DNA of 30,315 nt from Methylotenera_A sp046594885 (GTDB lineage Bacteria > Pseudomonadota > Gammaproteobacteria > Burkholderiales > Methylophilaceae), in assembly GCA_046594885.1 (NCBI GenBank), contig JBKJRD010000046.1, positions 1-30,315 of the forward strand, written 5' to 3'. The first letter of the stretch is position 1; every line of letters begins with the position of its first letter. Below, piece by piece: positions 23,994 through 30,315 of the stretch. The notes below the pieces were generated by a model. The model saw nothing but the letters and a program-made list of their open reading frames with translations, was not told where the DNA came from and did no database searches. A program made the position numbers and the translations under genes.

Positions 23994-25430
23994 TTATTTA
24001 GTTACCTTAATCGGTACGTATAGCGTATTTTCACCACGCAGCACCAATACCGCCACTGTTTTACCCACCGCGACAGCGTTAATTTGTTTATTAAACTGCT
24101 CTACACTCTGGCTTTCTGAGTTATTCAAACCCAAAATCACATCGCCGCGCCGTAGACCAGCTTGCGCTGCTGCGCCTGTACTTTCCAGCACTAGCAAACC
24201 ATTTTTGCCATTGAGTTTTTTCTTTTGTATCGGGGTTAATTCTTTTAAGATTAAGCCAATTTTATTCGCCTCTGCTTTTGCTGGCGTTTTGCTTGGCGTT
24301 ATCGCTTCATTTGGATCAGTCGGCATTTCACCCACTGTAACGATCAAGTTTTTAGTTGCGCCTTTACGCAGAATTTCAACTGGCGCTGCTTTGCCTGGCT
24401 TAATCGCACCGACTACGCGTGGCAAATCACTTGAGCTAACAATCGGTTTTGCGTCAAATTTGGTAATGACGTCACCCGCTTCTAAACCACCTTTATCAGC
24501 GGGGCTACCTTTTTCAACACCTGCAACCAAGGCGCCGTTGGTATTTTTCATGCCAAAAGAATCCGCTAGTTCTTTAGTTAATTCTTGTATGGCAATGCCC
24601 AACCAACCACGTGTGATTTTGCCTGTGGCTTTGAGCTGATTCGAAATATCAATGGCCACATCAATCGGAATTGAGAATGACAAGCCGACAGAACCGCCGC
24701 TACGACTGTAAATTTGAGAGTTAATGCCCACCACTTCACCTGCCAAATTAAACAGTGGGCCACCTGAATTGCCTGGATTAATGGCAACATCGGTTTGAAT
24801 AAATGGCACAAAATTTTCTTGCGGCAAAGCCCGGCCTTTTGCGCTCACAATACCTGCGGTCATGGTGTTTTCTAATCCAAACGGTGAGCCGATAGCAGCC
24901 ACCCATTGCCCCACTTTTAAGCTATTTGGGTCGCCAATCGTGACCTTGGGTAAATTAGTCGCCTCAATTTTAATCAGCGCTACATCGGTGCGCCTATCAA
25001 AACCAATCGTTTTGGCTTTAAATTCACGCTTATCGGATAATTTTACCGTTACTTCATCTGCTTCACTCACCACGTGGGCATTCGTTAGAATATAGCCATC
25101 ACTACTAATGATGAACCCCGAACCTAAGGAAGAGGTTTTATACTCTTGTTCGCCTTGGCCTGGATTACCAGGGTTGCCAGGAATGCCTGGAATACCAAAG
25201 CGCTTGAAGAACTCCTGCATATTTTCATCGTTGGGCATACCAGGAAAAGGCATACCGCTATTGCCACCGCCCTGCAAAACTTGCGTCACACTAATATTCA
25301 CTACCTCTGCGCCGTGTTTTTCGGCCAGTTGGGTAAAGTCGGGTAAATCTGCTGCATTTGCTACAGCATTAAAATTACTCACAACCAACATAACACTGAT
25401 CACCAATGCAGATATCGAACTTTTTAACAT
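23994..25430 (-). CDS. degP: Periplasmic serine protease DegP/MucD (HtrA family)
   Basis: 478-residue Do-type protease/chaperone that degrades or refolds damaged envelope proteins. A signal peptide ends near NAVANAADLP (~27). The trypsin-like domain has the full triad: His119 (LTNAHVV), Asp149 (RTDVALIKI) and Ser222 (NPGNSGGPL). Two PDZ domains follow (GWLGIAIQELT onward, and the last ~90 residues). An unusual Gly-Pro-rich stretch, GIPGIPGNPGNPGQG, lies at ~79-93 in the LA-loop region. The ATG at 25430 has an AAGGA ribosome-binding site at good spacing. As last gene of the rpoE operon it matches MucD of pseudomonads and betaproteobacteria. A TGATAA/TTATCA inverted repeat sits 23-38 bases upstream. 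Confidence 0.95.
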   Translation of the reverse strand: MLKSSISALVISVMLVVSNFNAVANAADLPDFTQLAEKHGAEVVNISVTQVLQGGGNSGMPFPGMPNDENMQEFFKRFGIPGIPGNPGNPGQGEQEYKTSSLGSGFIISSDGYILTNAHVVSEADEVTVKLSDKREFKAKTIGFDRRTDVALIKIEATNLPKVTIGDPNSLKVGQWVAAIGSPFGLENTMTAGIVSAKGRALPQENFVPFIQTDVAINPGNSGGPLFNLAGEVVGINSQIYSRSGGSVGLSFSIPIDVAIDISNQLKATGKITRGWLGIAIQELTKELADSFGMKNTNGALVAGVEKGSPADKGGLEAGDVITKFDAKPIVSSSDLPRVVGAIKPGKAAPVEILRKGATKNLIVTVGEMPTDPNEAITPSKTPAKAEANKIGLILKELTPIQKKKLNGKNGLLVLESTGAAAQAGLRRGDVILGLNNSESQSVEQFNKQINAVAVGKTVAVLVLRGENTLYVPIKVTK

Positions 25431-25521
25431 CTAATTTCCTTAAATTATTGAATTGATAAACGCTTATCACAAACTCTTAATGCTGACTTAACACATAAAA
25501 ATAGCCAATAATGCCAAAAAT

Positions 25522-25986
25522 CTATTCTGCTTGTTGCATGGCTAAGCGCAAGATCACTGGCTGCTGATCTGAAAAATAGCGGCTAGCAGCAGTGTGGCCT
25601 TTTACCCAAATAAACCCCAGTGCTAATCCAACAACTGCACCAAACATTGCCGCGGCATTAGTGTGCAGCAACTCATTCATTAATATGGCGCCAATCATCA
25701 TGGTTACAAGTGGCACCATATACAGCAATAATGCACTTCTCAGTAATGCGCGCTCGTTAATACCCACAATTACGCTATCGCCTACTTTTGCATTGATACG
25801 ATTTTGCGCTTTAAATGCGGTTGATTGATGCGCGAATAGCTTGCCCCAAATTGAATTACCGCAGCCACGTGTTTTGCCGCATAAGCCACAAGCTATCTTG
25901 CGCTCAATTTCAAGTGTGGCGGTGGAATCGCTTAAGTTATGATTGTTATTACTGATGGAGAGGATAACGGCACGTTCTTCTATCAT
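25522..25986 (-). CDS. rseC: RseC family protein (SoxR-reducing system / sigma-E modulation)
   Basis: 154-residue inner-membrane protein of the RseC/MucC family, linked to sigma-E control and, as RsxC-partner, to SoxR reduction. A short cytoplasmic N-terminus carries the cysteine motif ACGLCGKTRGCG. Two transmembrane helices follow (~86-104 and ~111-130). The start ATG is at 25986. It lies 26 bases after rseB and 91 bases before degP, the standard order. Confidence 0.9.
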   Translation of the reverse strand: MIEERAVILSISNNNHNLSDSTATLEIERKIACGLCGKTRGCGNSIWGKLFAHQSTAFKAQNRINAKVGDSVIVGINERALLRSALLLYMVPLVTMMIGAILMNELLHTNAAAMFGAVVGLALGFIWVKGHTAASRYFSDQQPVILRLAMQQAE

Positions 25987-26012
25987 GCTTTTTACCGATT
26001 TATATAGGTTAA

Positions 26013-27005
26013 CTATTTATTGAGTGCCGTTTGTTTTTTAAAACTAACAGCGCGGGCAATTTGTTGCACAGTGGCTAAAGGCACTTCGCCTACCACCATC
26101 ACTTGATACCCATCGACTACATTGGCACAAATATTAGTCGAACCAATTAAATGGTGTCCAATTTTTGCACGCTTGCCTTTTGCAACTGGCTCGATAAATA
26201 AAGAAACCGAGGCGATGCCATCAGAAAATATTAGCTGATTAATCGGTGTAGATTTACCATTCACATTTAATTCAATGTGATCCACTTTCATATAGCCAGG
26301 CGGCAGCTCTGCTAGAATCCAGTCTGTGTGCACACGATTAAGTAGCGCAACGTCTTCCATTTCATATTTTTTGGTCAAATCGATAGTCGGTTGAAACCAA
26401 TTTAAATCTTGCGAGTTCATCATACTTAACTCTTGAAAAGTTATCTGTTCTAAGGTCTCATTTTTGTCATTTATCAACGTCATTTTGACCAGCAAACCAA
26501 ACTCAGTATCTGTCCAGATTTTGTAACTGTAGCGAAACGCATCTTTAGGAATTAAATCGACAATCTGAGCTGGACGTCCTGCTACAAAATCTGGCCTGCC
26601 TAAACGGGCAGCATAACTCTGTTTTAAAGATTGTAAATTAACCGGCAAAATAGCAGGGAAAAGGTTTTGCCCGCGGCGTTTTTCAATAATGACTTTATCA
26701 TTTTTAGGGTGAAAAATAACAATGTCACTACCTTGACTAAACACCTCGCGCGGATGGCTGGCTAGCTTTTTGTCTGTCACGCGATTGTCTAAAACTAAAT
26801 TGCGCGTTAACTCTTGCCCTGCATTATTCATGTGCGTAATTTGCACTGAGCGTGCCTGGTTACCATTTTGATAAACAAAAACGCCTTGATAATTTAACTC
26901 ACGCGCTGCAAACGCTGCTTTTTGTAAAACTAGCCAAGCATCGTCTGCTGCTACACTCGACAAACTTAAGCTGGTTAAAAATGCAGCAAATACAAGTCTT
27001 AACAT
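26013..27005 (-). CDS. rseB: Sigma-E factor regulatory protein RseB/MucB
   Basis: 330-residue periplasmic protein that binds RseA and shields it from DegS-type cleavage, and that senses lipoproteins or lipopolysaccharide. It has a signal peptide (cleaved near SSVAA, residue ~20), the N-terminal LolA-like domain (LNYQGVFVYQNG and similar) and the smaller C-terminal domain (~220-320). The length is typical. Its start is six bases after the rseA stop, so the two are tightly linked. Confidence 0.94.
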   Translation of the reverse strand: MLRLVFAAFLTSLSLSSVAADDAWLVLQKAAFAARELNYQGVFVYQNGNQARSVQITHMNNAGQELTRNLVLDNRVTDKKLASHPREVFSQGSDIVIFHPKNDKVIIEKRRGQNLFPAILPVNLQSLKQSYAARLGRPDFVAGRPAQIVDLIPKDAFRYSYKIWTDTEFGLLVKMTLINDKNETLEQITFQELSMMNSQDLNWFQPTIDLTKKYEMEDVALLNRVHTDWILAELPPGYMKVDHIELNVNGKSTPINQLIFSDGIASVSLFIEPVAKGKRAKIGHHLIGSTNICANVVDGYQVMVVGEVPLATVQQIARAVSFKKQTALNK

Positions 27006-27011
27006 GGTTGT

Positions 27012-27491
27012 TTATTGGCCAGCTGCATGATTGACATTCTGAATGTAATAAGCCGCTCCATTAGGCGCTGCAGCATGATGCGCTTCTATATATTCCAACG
27101 GCATACTTTGCGCAATTTCAACAGGAGATGCGTTATCGGCATCTGTTAACTGTTGTTGCAATACCATTAAACCAACAAACATGACCGCTGCAACCGACGC
27201 GGCCACCGACCATGCCTGATTTGACTGGAAAAAGCCTAATTTCGCCCTGTCAGAATTTGGTAAGTCAATGGTATTTGGCACCAACACCGTCGGCTCGAGA
27301 CTCAAAGCGTTAATCACTCGCGTACTAAAGTCGTGGCTTAAATACAGCTCGTTGCGCATCGCATCACCAATTAAATGATAGTGATGCCAACAGTCTTTGA
27401 GCTCACCACCTGATTTCACTGACCTAATCAGGTGCTCGGCGTTTTCAACATCAAACTCACCGTCGATTAATGCAGATAATTGATCTTTCAT
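27012..27491 (-). CDS. rseA: Anti-sigma-E factor RseA/MucA
   Basis: 159-residue single-pass anti-sigma factor. The cytoplasmic N-domain (MKDQLSALIDGEFD, then CWHHYHLIGDAMRNE) is the sigma-E-binding part. One transmembrane helix is at ~94-112 (WSVAASVAAVMFVGLMVL), followed by a short periplasmic tail that would be cut under stress. The ATG at 27491 has a good AGAGG site five bases away. It sits between rpoE and rseB, as in other proteobacteria. Confidence 0.93.
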   Translation of the reverse strand: MKDQLSALIDGEFDVENAEHLIRSVKSGGELKDCWHHYHLIGDAMRNELYLSHDFSTRVINALSLEPTVLVPNTIDLPNSDRAKLGFFQSNQAWSVAASVAAVMFVGLMVLQQQLTDADNASPVEIAQSMPLEYIEAHHAAAPNGAAYYIQNVNHAAGQ

Positions 27492-27573
27492 TGTTAACCT
27501 CTAAATCTGTATCGTATTAATAACACTATTTAAAAAACGCAATGCTTGAGTCGCCATTGAATTTTACCTATAG

Positions 27574-28314
27574 CTACCAGCGCTTGCCGTCTGGTGTATC
27601 TAAAAGCGGCCTTAATTTTAATGCGATGGTTTCGCGCGCTCTGAATATACGTGAGCGCACTGTGCCAATTGGGCATTGCATTAATGTCGCAATTTCTTCA
27701 TAACTTAAACCCTCTAACTCGCGTAGGGTAATCGCAGTGCGCAATTCTTCTGGCAAACTGGCTACAGTGTCATTCACCGTCTGCGCAATTTGCTTGGTCA
27801 TCATGGACGTTTCTGGCGTTTCCATGGTGCGCATTTCACTGCCGTCTTCAAAGTTTTCAACATCTTCAATTTCAACGTCTTGCAGTACTTGCGGCCTGCG
27901 ACCCATTGAGACCAAATAGTTTTTTGCCGTATTGATACCGATACGATACAACCAAGTGTAAAAAGCGCTATCGCCTCTAAAATTATGTAAGGCGCGGTAG
28001 GCTTTAATAAATGATTCTTGCACCACATCTTCAACTTCCGCTTGGTCACGAATCATGCGCGAAAGCAAACGCCCAAGCTTACGGTGGTATTTTTCTACCA
28101 ACATGCCGAATGCTTTTTTATCACCTTGTTGCGCACGCTCTACCAATACTTGGTCAAGCTCACGGTTGCCTATTACAGCGTTATTGATTGGCTTATCAGC
28201 CATTAATTCACCATTCCCATTTTGATTCGTTTTATAGCCCGCATTATACGCTTGCGGAGCAGGTTCTACGAAACTTGAACGGGATAACGCTTCAATTTTG
28301 CTTGTTTGTAACAT
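27574..28314 (-). CDS. rpoE: RNA polymerase sigma-E factor (ECF sigma, AlgU/RpoE)
   Basis: 246-residue extracytoplasmic-function sigma factor for envelope stress. Region 2 shows KYHRKLGRLLSRMI, VEDVVQESFIKAYRAL and the -10-recognising WLYRIGINTAKNYL. Region 4 shows LPEELRTAITLRELEGLSYEEIA and GTVRSRIFRARE. Family members normally begin near RELDQVLVERAQQGD. Here the best start, ATG 28314 with a GGAGG site six bases upstream, adds about 50 residues, which look unstructured. The internal ATG at 28203 (MADKP) has a poor site and would give a standard-length protein. The first gene of rpoE-rseA-rseB-rseC-degP, divergent from nadB. Confidence 0.95.
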   Translation of the reverse strand: MLQTSKIEALSRSSFVEPAPQAYNAGYKTNQNGNGELMADKPINNAVIGNRELDQVLVERAQQGDKKAFGMLVEKYHRKLGRLLSRMIRDQAEVEDVVQESFIKAYRALHNFRGDSAFYTWLYRIGINTAKNYLVSMGRRPQVLQDVEIEDVENFEDGSEMRTMETPETSMMTKQIAQTVNDTVASLPEELRTAITLRELEGLSYEEIATLMQCPIGTVRSRIFRARETIALKLRPLLDTPDGKRW

Positions 28315-28384
28315 TTGTATCCTCCAGAATAACGCGTTACTTTTGCCAATATTGTACACATTTTTATATTACTAGCTTATGGTG

Positions 28385-28412
28385 AAAGACCTAGATAAAC
28401 TCTTATAAGTTC
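28385..28412 (-). promoter_or_regulatory. Possible sigma-E autoregulatory promoter of rpoE
   Basis: On the minus strand GAACTT (28407-28412) matches the sigma-E -35 element. After 17 bases comes TCTTT (28385-28389), a poor match to the TCTGA/TCTAA -10. rpoE operons are usually autoregulated, which makes the position attractive, but the -10 is weak. A TACAAT hexamer nearer the gene could serve sigma-70. Confidence 0.3.
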
Positions 28413-28430
28413 ATTCATTTACACGAGTTT

Positions 28431-30047
28431 ATGTCACAACAATTTGATGTTCTTATTATTGGCAGCGGTCTAGCTGGTTTAACTATGGCACTGCAAGTGG
28501 CAGATGTGAAGCGCGTATGCTTAGTGAGCAAACGCGAAATGTCTGATAGCGCTAGCAGTTGGGCGCAAGGCGGTATTGCCGCGGTGCTCAATAGTGACGA
28601 TACGATTGAAGAACATATTCAAGACACGTTAATTGCAGGTGCTGGATTGTGCGATGTGGAAGTCACGCGCATGGTTGCCACTCAAGGATTTGATGCAATT
28701 GAATGGTTAATCAATCAAGGAGTTGAATTTACTCGCGAGGCCGATAATATTAATTATCACTTAACGCGCGAAGGCGGCCATAGCCACAGGCGCGTGGTTC
28801 ACGTGGCCGATGCGACTGGCCAAGCGGTACAAAAAACCTTAGCGCAAAAAGTGCGTGAACATGCCAATATCACTTTGCTAGAAAACCATATTGCTATTGA
28901 TTTATTAACGGCTAAGAAGCTGCATAAACAGACCGAAAATAATCAATGTATGGGCGCTTATGTGCTAGATAACAGCACTGGAAAAGTGCTAACAATCGCC
29001 GCGCAACAAACTGTTTTAGCCACTGGCGGCGCTGGCAAGGTTTATTTATACACCACTAATCCCGATGTCAGCACAGGTGACGGTATTGCCATGGCGTGGC
29101 GCGCGGGTTGCCGCATTGCCAATATGGAATTTATTCAATTTCACCCGACTTGTTTGTATCATCCGCATGCAAAATCTTTTTTAATTTCTGAGGCAGTGCG
29201 TGGCGAAGGCGGCTTGCTTAAGCTGGCCGATGGCACGCGTTTTATGCCCGAACACGATGCACGCGAAGAATTAGCGCCGCGCGATGTGGTGGCACGTGCG
29301 ATTGACTTTGAAATGAAAAAACGCGGTTTAGATTGTGTTTATTTAGATATCACGCATAAACCAGCCGCGTTTATCCAAGAACACTTTCCCAATATTTACG
29401 CACGCTGCTTAGAATTAGGCATTGATATTACCAAGCAAGCCATTCCTGTTGTACCTGCTGCACATTACAGTTGCGGCGGCGTGATGACAGACTCAGCTGG
29501 CGCAACGGATATCGACTGCCTTTACGCAATTGGCGAAACCGCTTGCACTGGCTTGCATGGCGCCAATCGATTAGCGAGTAACTCTTTACTAGAGTGTTTG
29601 GTATTTGCACAAGCGGCTGCACAAGCGATATTAAATGCGCCTAATCAAGACTTTGGCCCCTTGCCACAGTGGGATGAAAGCCGCGTGACCGATGCCGATG
29701 AAGAAGTATTAATTACGCATACTTGGAATGAGCTGCGCCGTTTTATGTGGAATTATGTGGGTATTGTGCGTACCAATAAACGCCTCAGTCGCGCCTTGCA
29801 TCGCATTCATATGTTGCGTGATGAGGTGCATGAGTTTTACAGCAATTTTAGAGTCAGCAACGATTTAATCGAACTACGCAACTTATTGCAAGTGGCTGAA
29901 TTAATTGTAAAAAGTGCGATTGAGCGCCACGAAAGTCGTGGTTTGCATTACAGTAAAGATTATCCAGAATTATTAGATGAAGCGATTCCTACCGTGTTAG
30001 AGCCTTCAAAATACTACAGCTTACTGGATAGTAAACACGGGCATTGA
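28431..30047 (+). CDS. nadB: L-aspartate oxidase
   Basis: 538-residue flavoenzyme that oxidises L-aspartate to iminoaspartate, the first step of de novo NAD synthesis. The FAD-binding Rossmann motif is DVLIIGSGLAGLTMAL at the N-terminus. Family blocks SSWAQGGIAAVL, HRRVVHVADATGQ, FIQFHPTCLYHP, SEAVRGEGGLL, YSCGGVMTD and GLHGANRLASNSLLE are all present, as is the C-terminal helical domain. The length is normal. The start ATG at 28431 lacks a good ribosome-binding site (only GAG a few bases away). It is divergent from rpoE, an arrangement also seen in E. coli. nadA and nadC are not in the window. Confidence 0.96.
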   Translation: MSQQFDVLIIGSGLAGLTMALQVADVKRVCLVSKREMSDSASSWAQGGIAAVLNSDDTIEEHIQDTLIAGAGLCDVEVTRMVATQGFDAIEWLINQGVEFTREADNINYHLTREGGHSHRRVVHVADATGQAVQKTLAQKVREHANITLLENHIAIDLLTAKKLHKQTENNQCMGAYVLDNSTGKVLTIAAQQTVLATGGAGKVYLYTTNPDVSTGDGIAMAWRAGCRIANMEFIQFHPTCLYHPHAKSFLISEAVRGEGGLLKLADGTRFMPEHDAREELAPRDVVARAIDFEMKKRGLDCVYLDITHKPAAFIQEHFPNIYARCLELGIDITKQAIPVVPAAHYSCGGVMTDSAGATDIDCLYAIGETACTGLHGANRLASNSLLECLVFAQAAAQAILNAPNQDFGPLPQWDESRVTDADEEVLITHTWNELRRFMWNYVGIVRTNKRLSRALHRIHMLRDEVHEFYSNFRVSNDLIELRNLLQVAELIVKSAIERHESRGLHYSKDYPELLDEAIPTVLEPSKYYSLLDSKHGH

Positions 30048-30054
30048 GCCAAGC

Positions 30055-30315
30055 TTGTATTTGCGCCATCTTGTTATTTTTTGCCTGTTTTTAAGTGTTA
30101 AGTCTTTCATTTATGCTAGTGACTTAACCCCTAAAATCACTTACTTTTATGATGGCGACACCGTTAAAATTAAAGATGCATTCAGCGAATACAAATTACG
30201 CTTAAGCGATATCGACCCGCCAGAACGTAATCAACGCTACGGTAAAACGGCGCGCCGCGCGCTCATTCAATTATGCGAAAACGCCGATGAGCTTTCCCAC
30301 TTTGCGTTGATATCT
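30055..30315 (+). CDS. Thermonuclease (SNase-like) family protein, 5' part
   Basis: Partial gene running off the window; 87 codons are visible. After a signal-peptide-like N-terminus (LRHLVIFCLFLSVKSFIYAS), the staphylococcal-nuclease motifs appear: YFYDGDTVKI (metal-ligand Asp) and YKLRLSDIDPPE (catalytic Arg, second Asp, catalytic Glu), then the QRYGKTARRAL helix. No ATG exists in this frame after the upstream stop at 29998-30000. TTG at 30055 is the likely start, seven bases after nadB, with TTG 30061 as the alternative. It is probably cotranscribed with nadB. Confidence 0.82.
   Translation, partial: MYLRHLVIFCLFLSVKSFIYASDLTPKITYFYDGDTVKIKDAFSEYKLRLSDIDPPERNQRYGKTARRALIQLCENADELSHFALIS

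Noticed and set aside
23983..24639. 218-codon open frame on plus, antisense to degP
   Set aside because: Opposite the conserved PDZ region of degP; no recognisable domain or start signal.
1..30315. CRISPR arrays, transposons, integrases, toxin-antitoxin pairs, phage genes
   Set aside because: None seen on either strand; the only tandem repeat is the 17-base unit after lepA, which has no spacers.

Overview
The window looks like chromosome of an AT-leaning betaproteobacterium, most likely a methylotroph of the Methylophilaceae (Methylotenera/Methylophilus type). This rests on conserved gene order (rpoE-rseA-rseB-rseC-degP; lepA-lepB-DUF4845-rnc-era-recO-pdxJ-acpS; nadB divergent from rpoE) and on protein families recognised by eye. 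No database search was possible. Most of the window is core chromosome. There is no CRISPR array, transposase, integrase or recognisable phage gene.

Layout. 1-937 (minus strand): the 5' part of an initiator tRNA gene with a near-consensus promoter, then a DUF4197 periplasmic protein with its terminator. 1041-5646 (minus): glycogen phosphorylase and the chaperone HtpG, the latter behind a very good sigma-32-type promoter. 5809-10691 is a polyphosphate and phosphate-handling group: ppx on plus, then a small lysine/alanine-rich protein with a ribbon-helix-helix-like C-terminus (plus), facing sixA and ppk (minus). ppk has PhoB-like direct repeats just upstream. 10772-20577 is a long minus-strand run of genes: lepA, lepB, DUF4845, rnc, era, an unrecognised gene, recO, pdxJ, acpS, tcdA, a 51-residue DUF2256 protein, and an iron-sulfur bacterial photolyase. 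Several of these genes overlap by 4 nt (ATGA), indicating translational coupling.

20578-23954 is the only clearly accessory stretch. It holds a structured intergenic region with a long imperfect inverted repeat, a strong promoter overlapped by a Fur box, a TonB-dependent siderophore receptor, and the decayed remains of a PepSY/PiuB-type inner-membrane protein. It lies between degP and lepA, which I recall as adjacent in related genomes, so it reads as an iron-uptake insertion that is partly eroding.

23994-28314 (minus) is the envelope-stress operon rpoE-rseA-rseB-rseC-degP, ending in a strong hairpin terminator. rpoE seems to start upstream of the usual position, giving an N-terminal extension. 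28431-30315 (plus) holds nadB and the 5' end of a secreted thermonuclease-family gene cut by the window edge.

I did not find an unmistakable new system. The most interesting leads are: (1) the lysine-rich RHH-like protein in the polyphosphate group, with a palindromic operator-like site in its own promoter; (2) the DUF2256 gene translationally coupled to the FeS photolyase; (3) the unrecognised gene between era and recO; (4) the structured region upstream of the Fur-controlled receptor; (5) the PhoB-like repeats at ppk.
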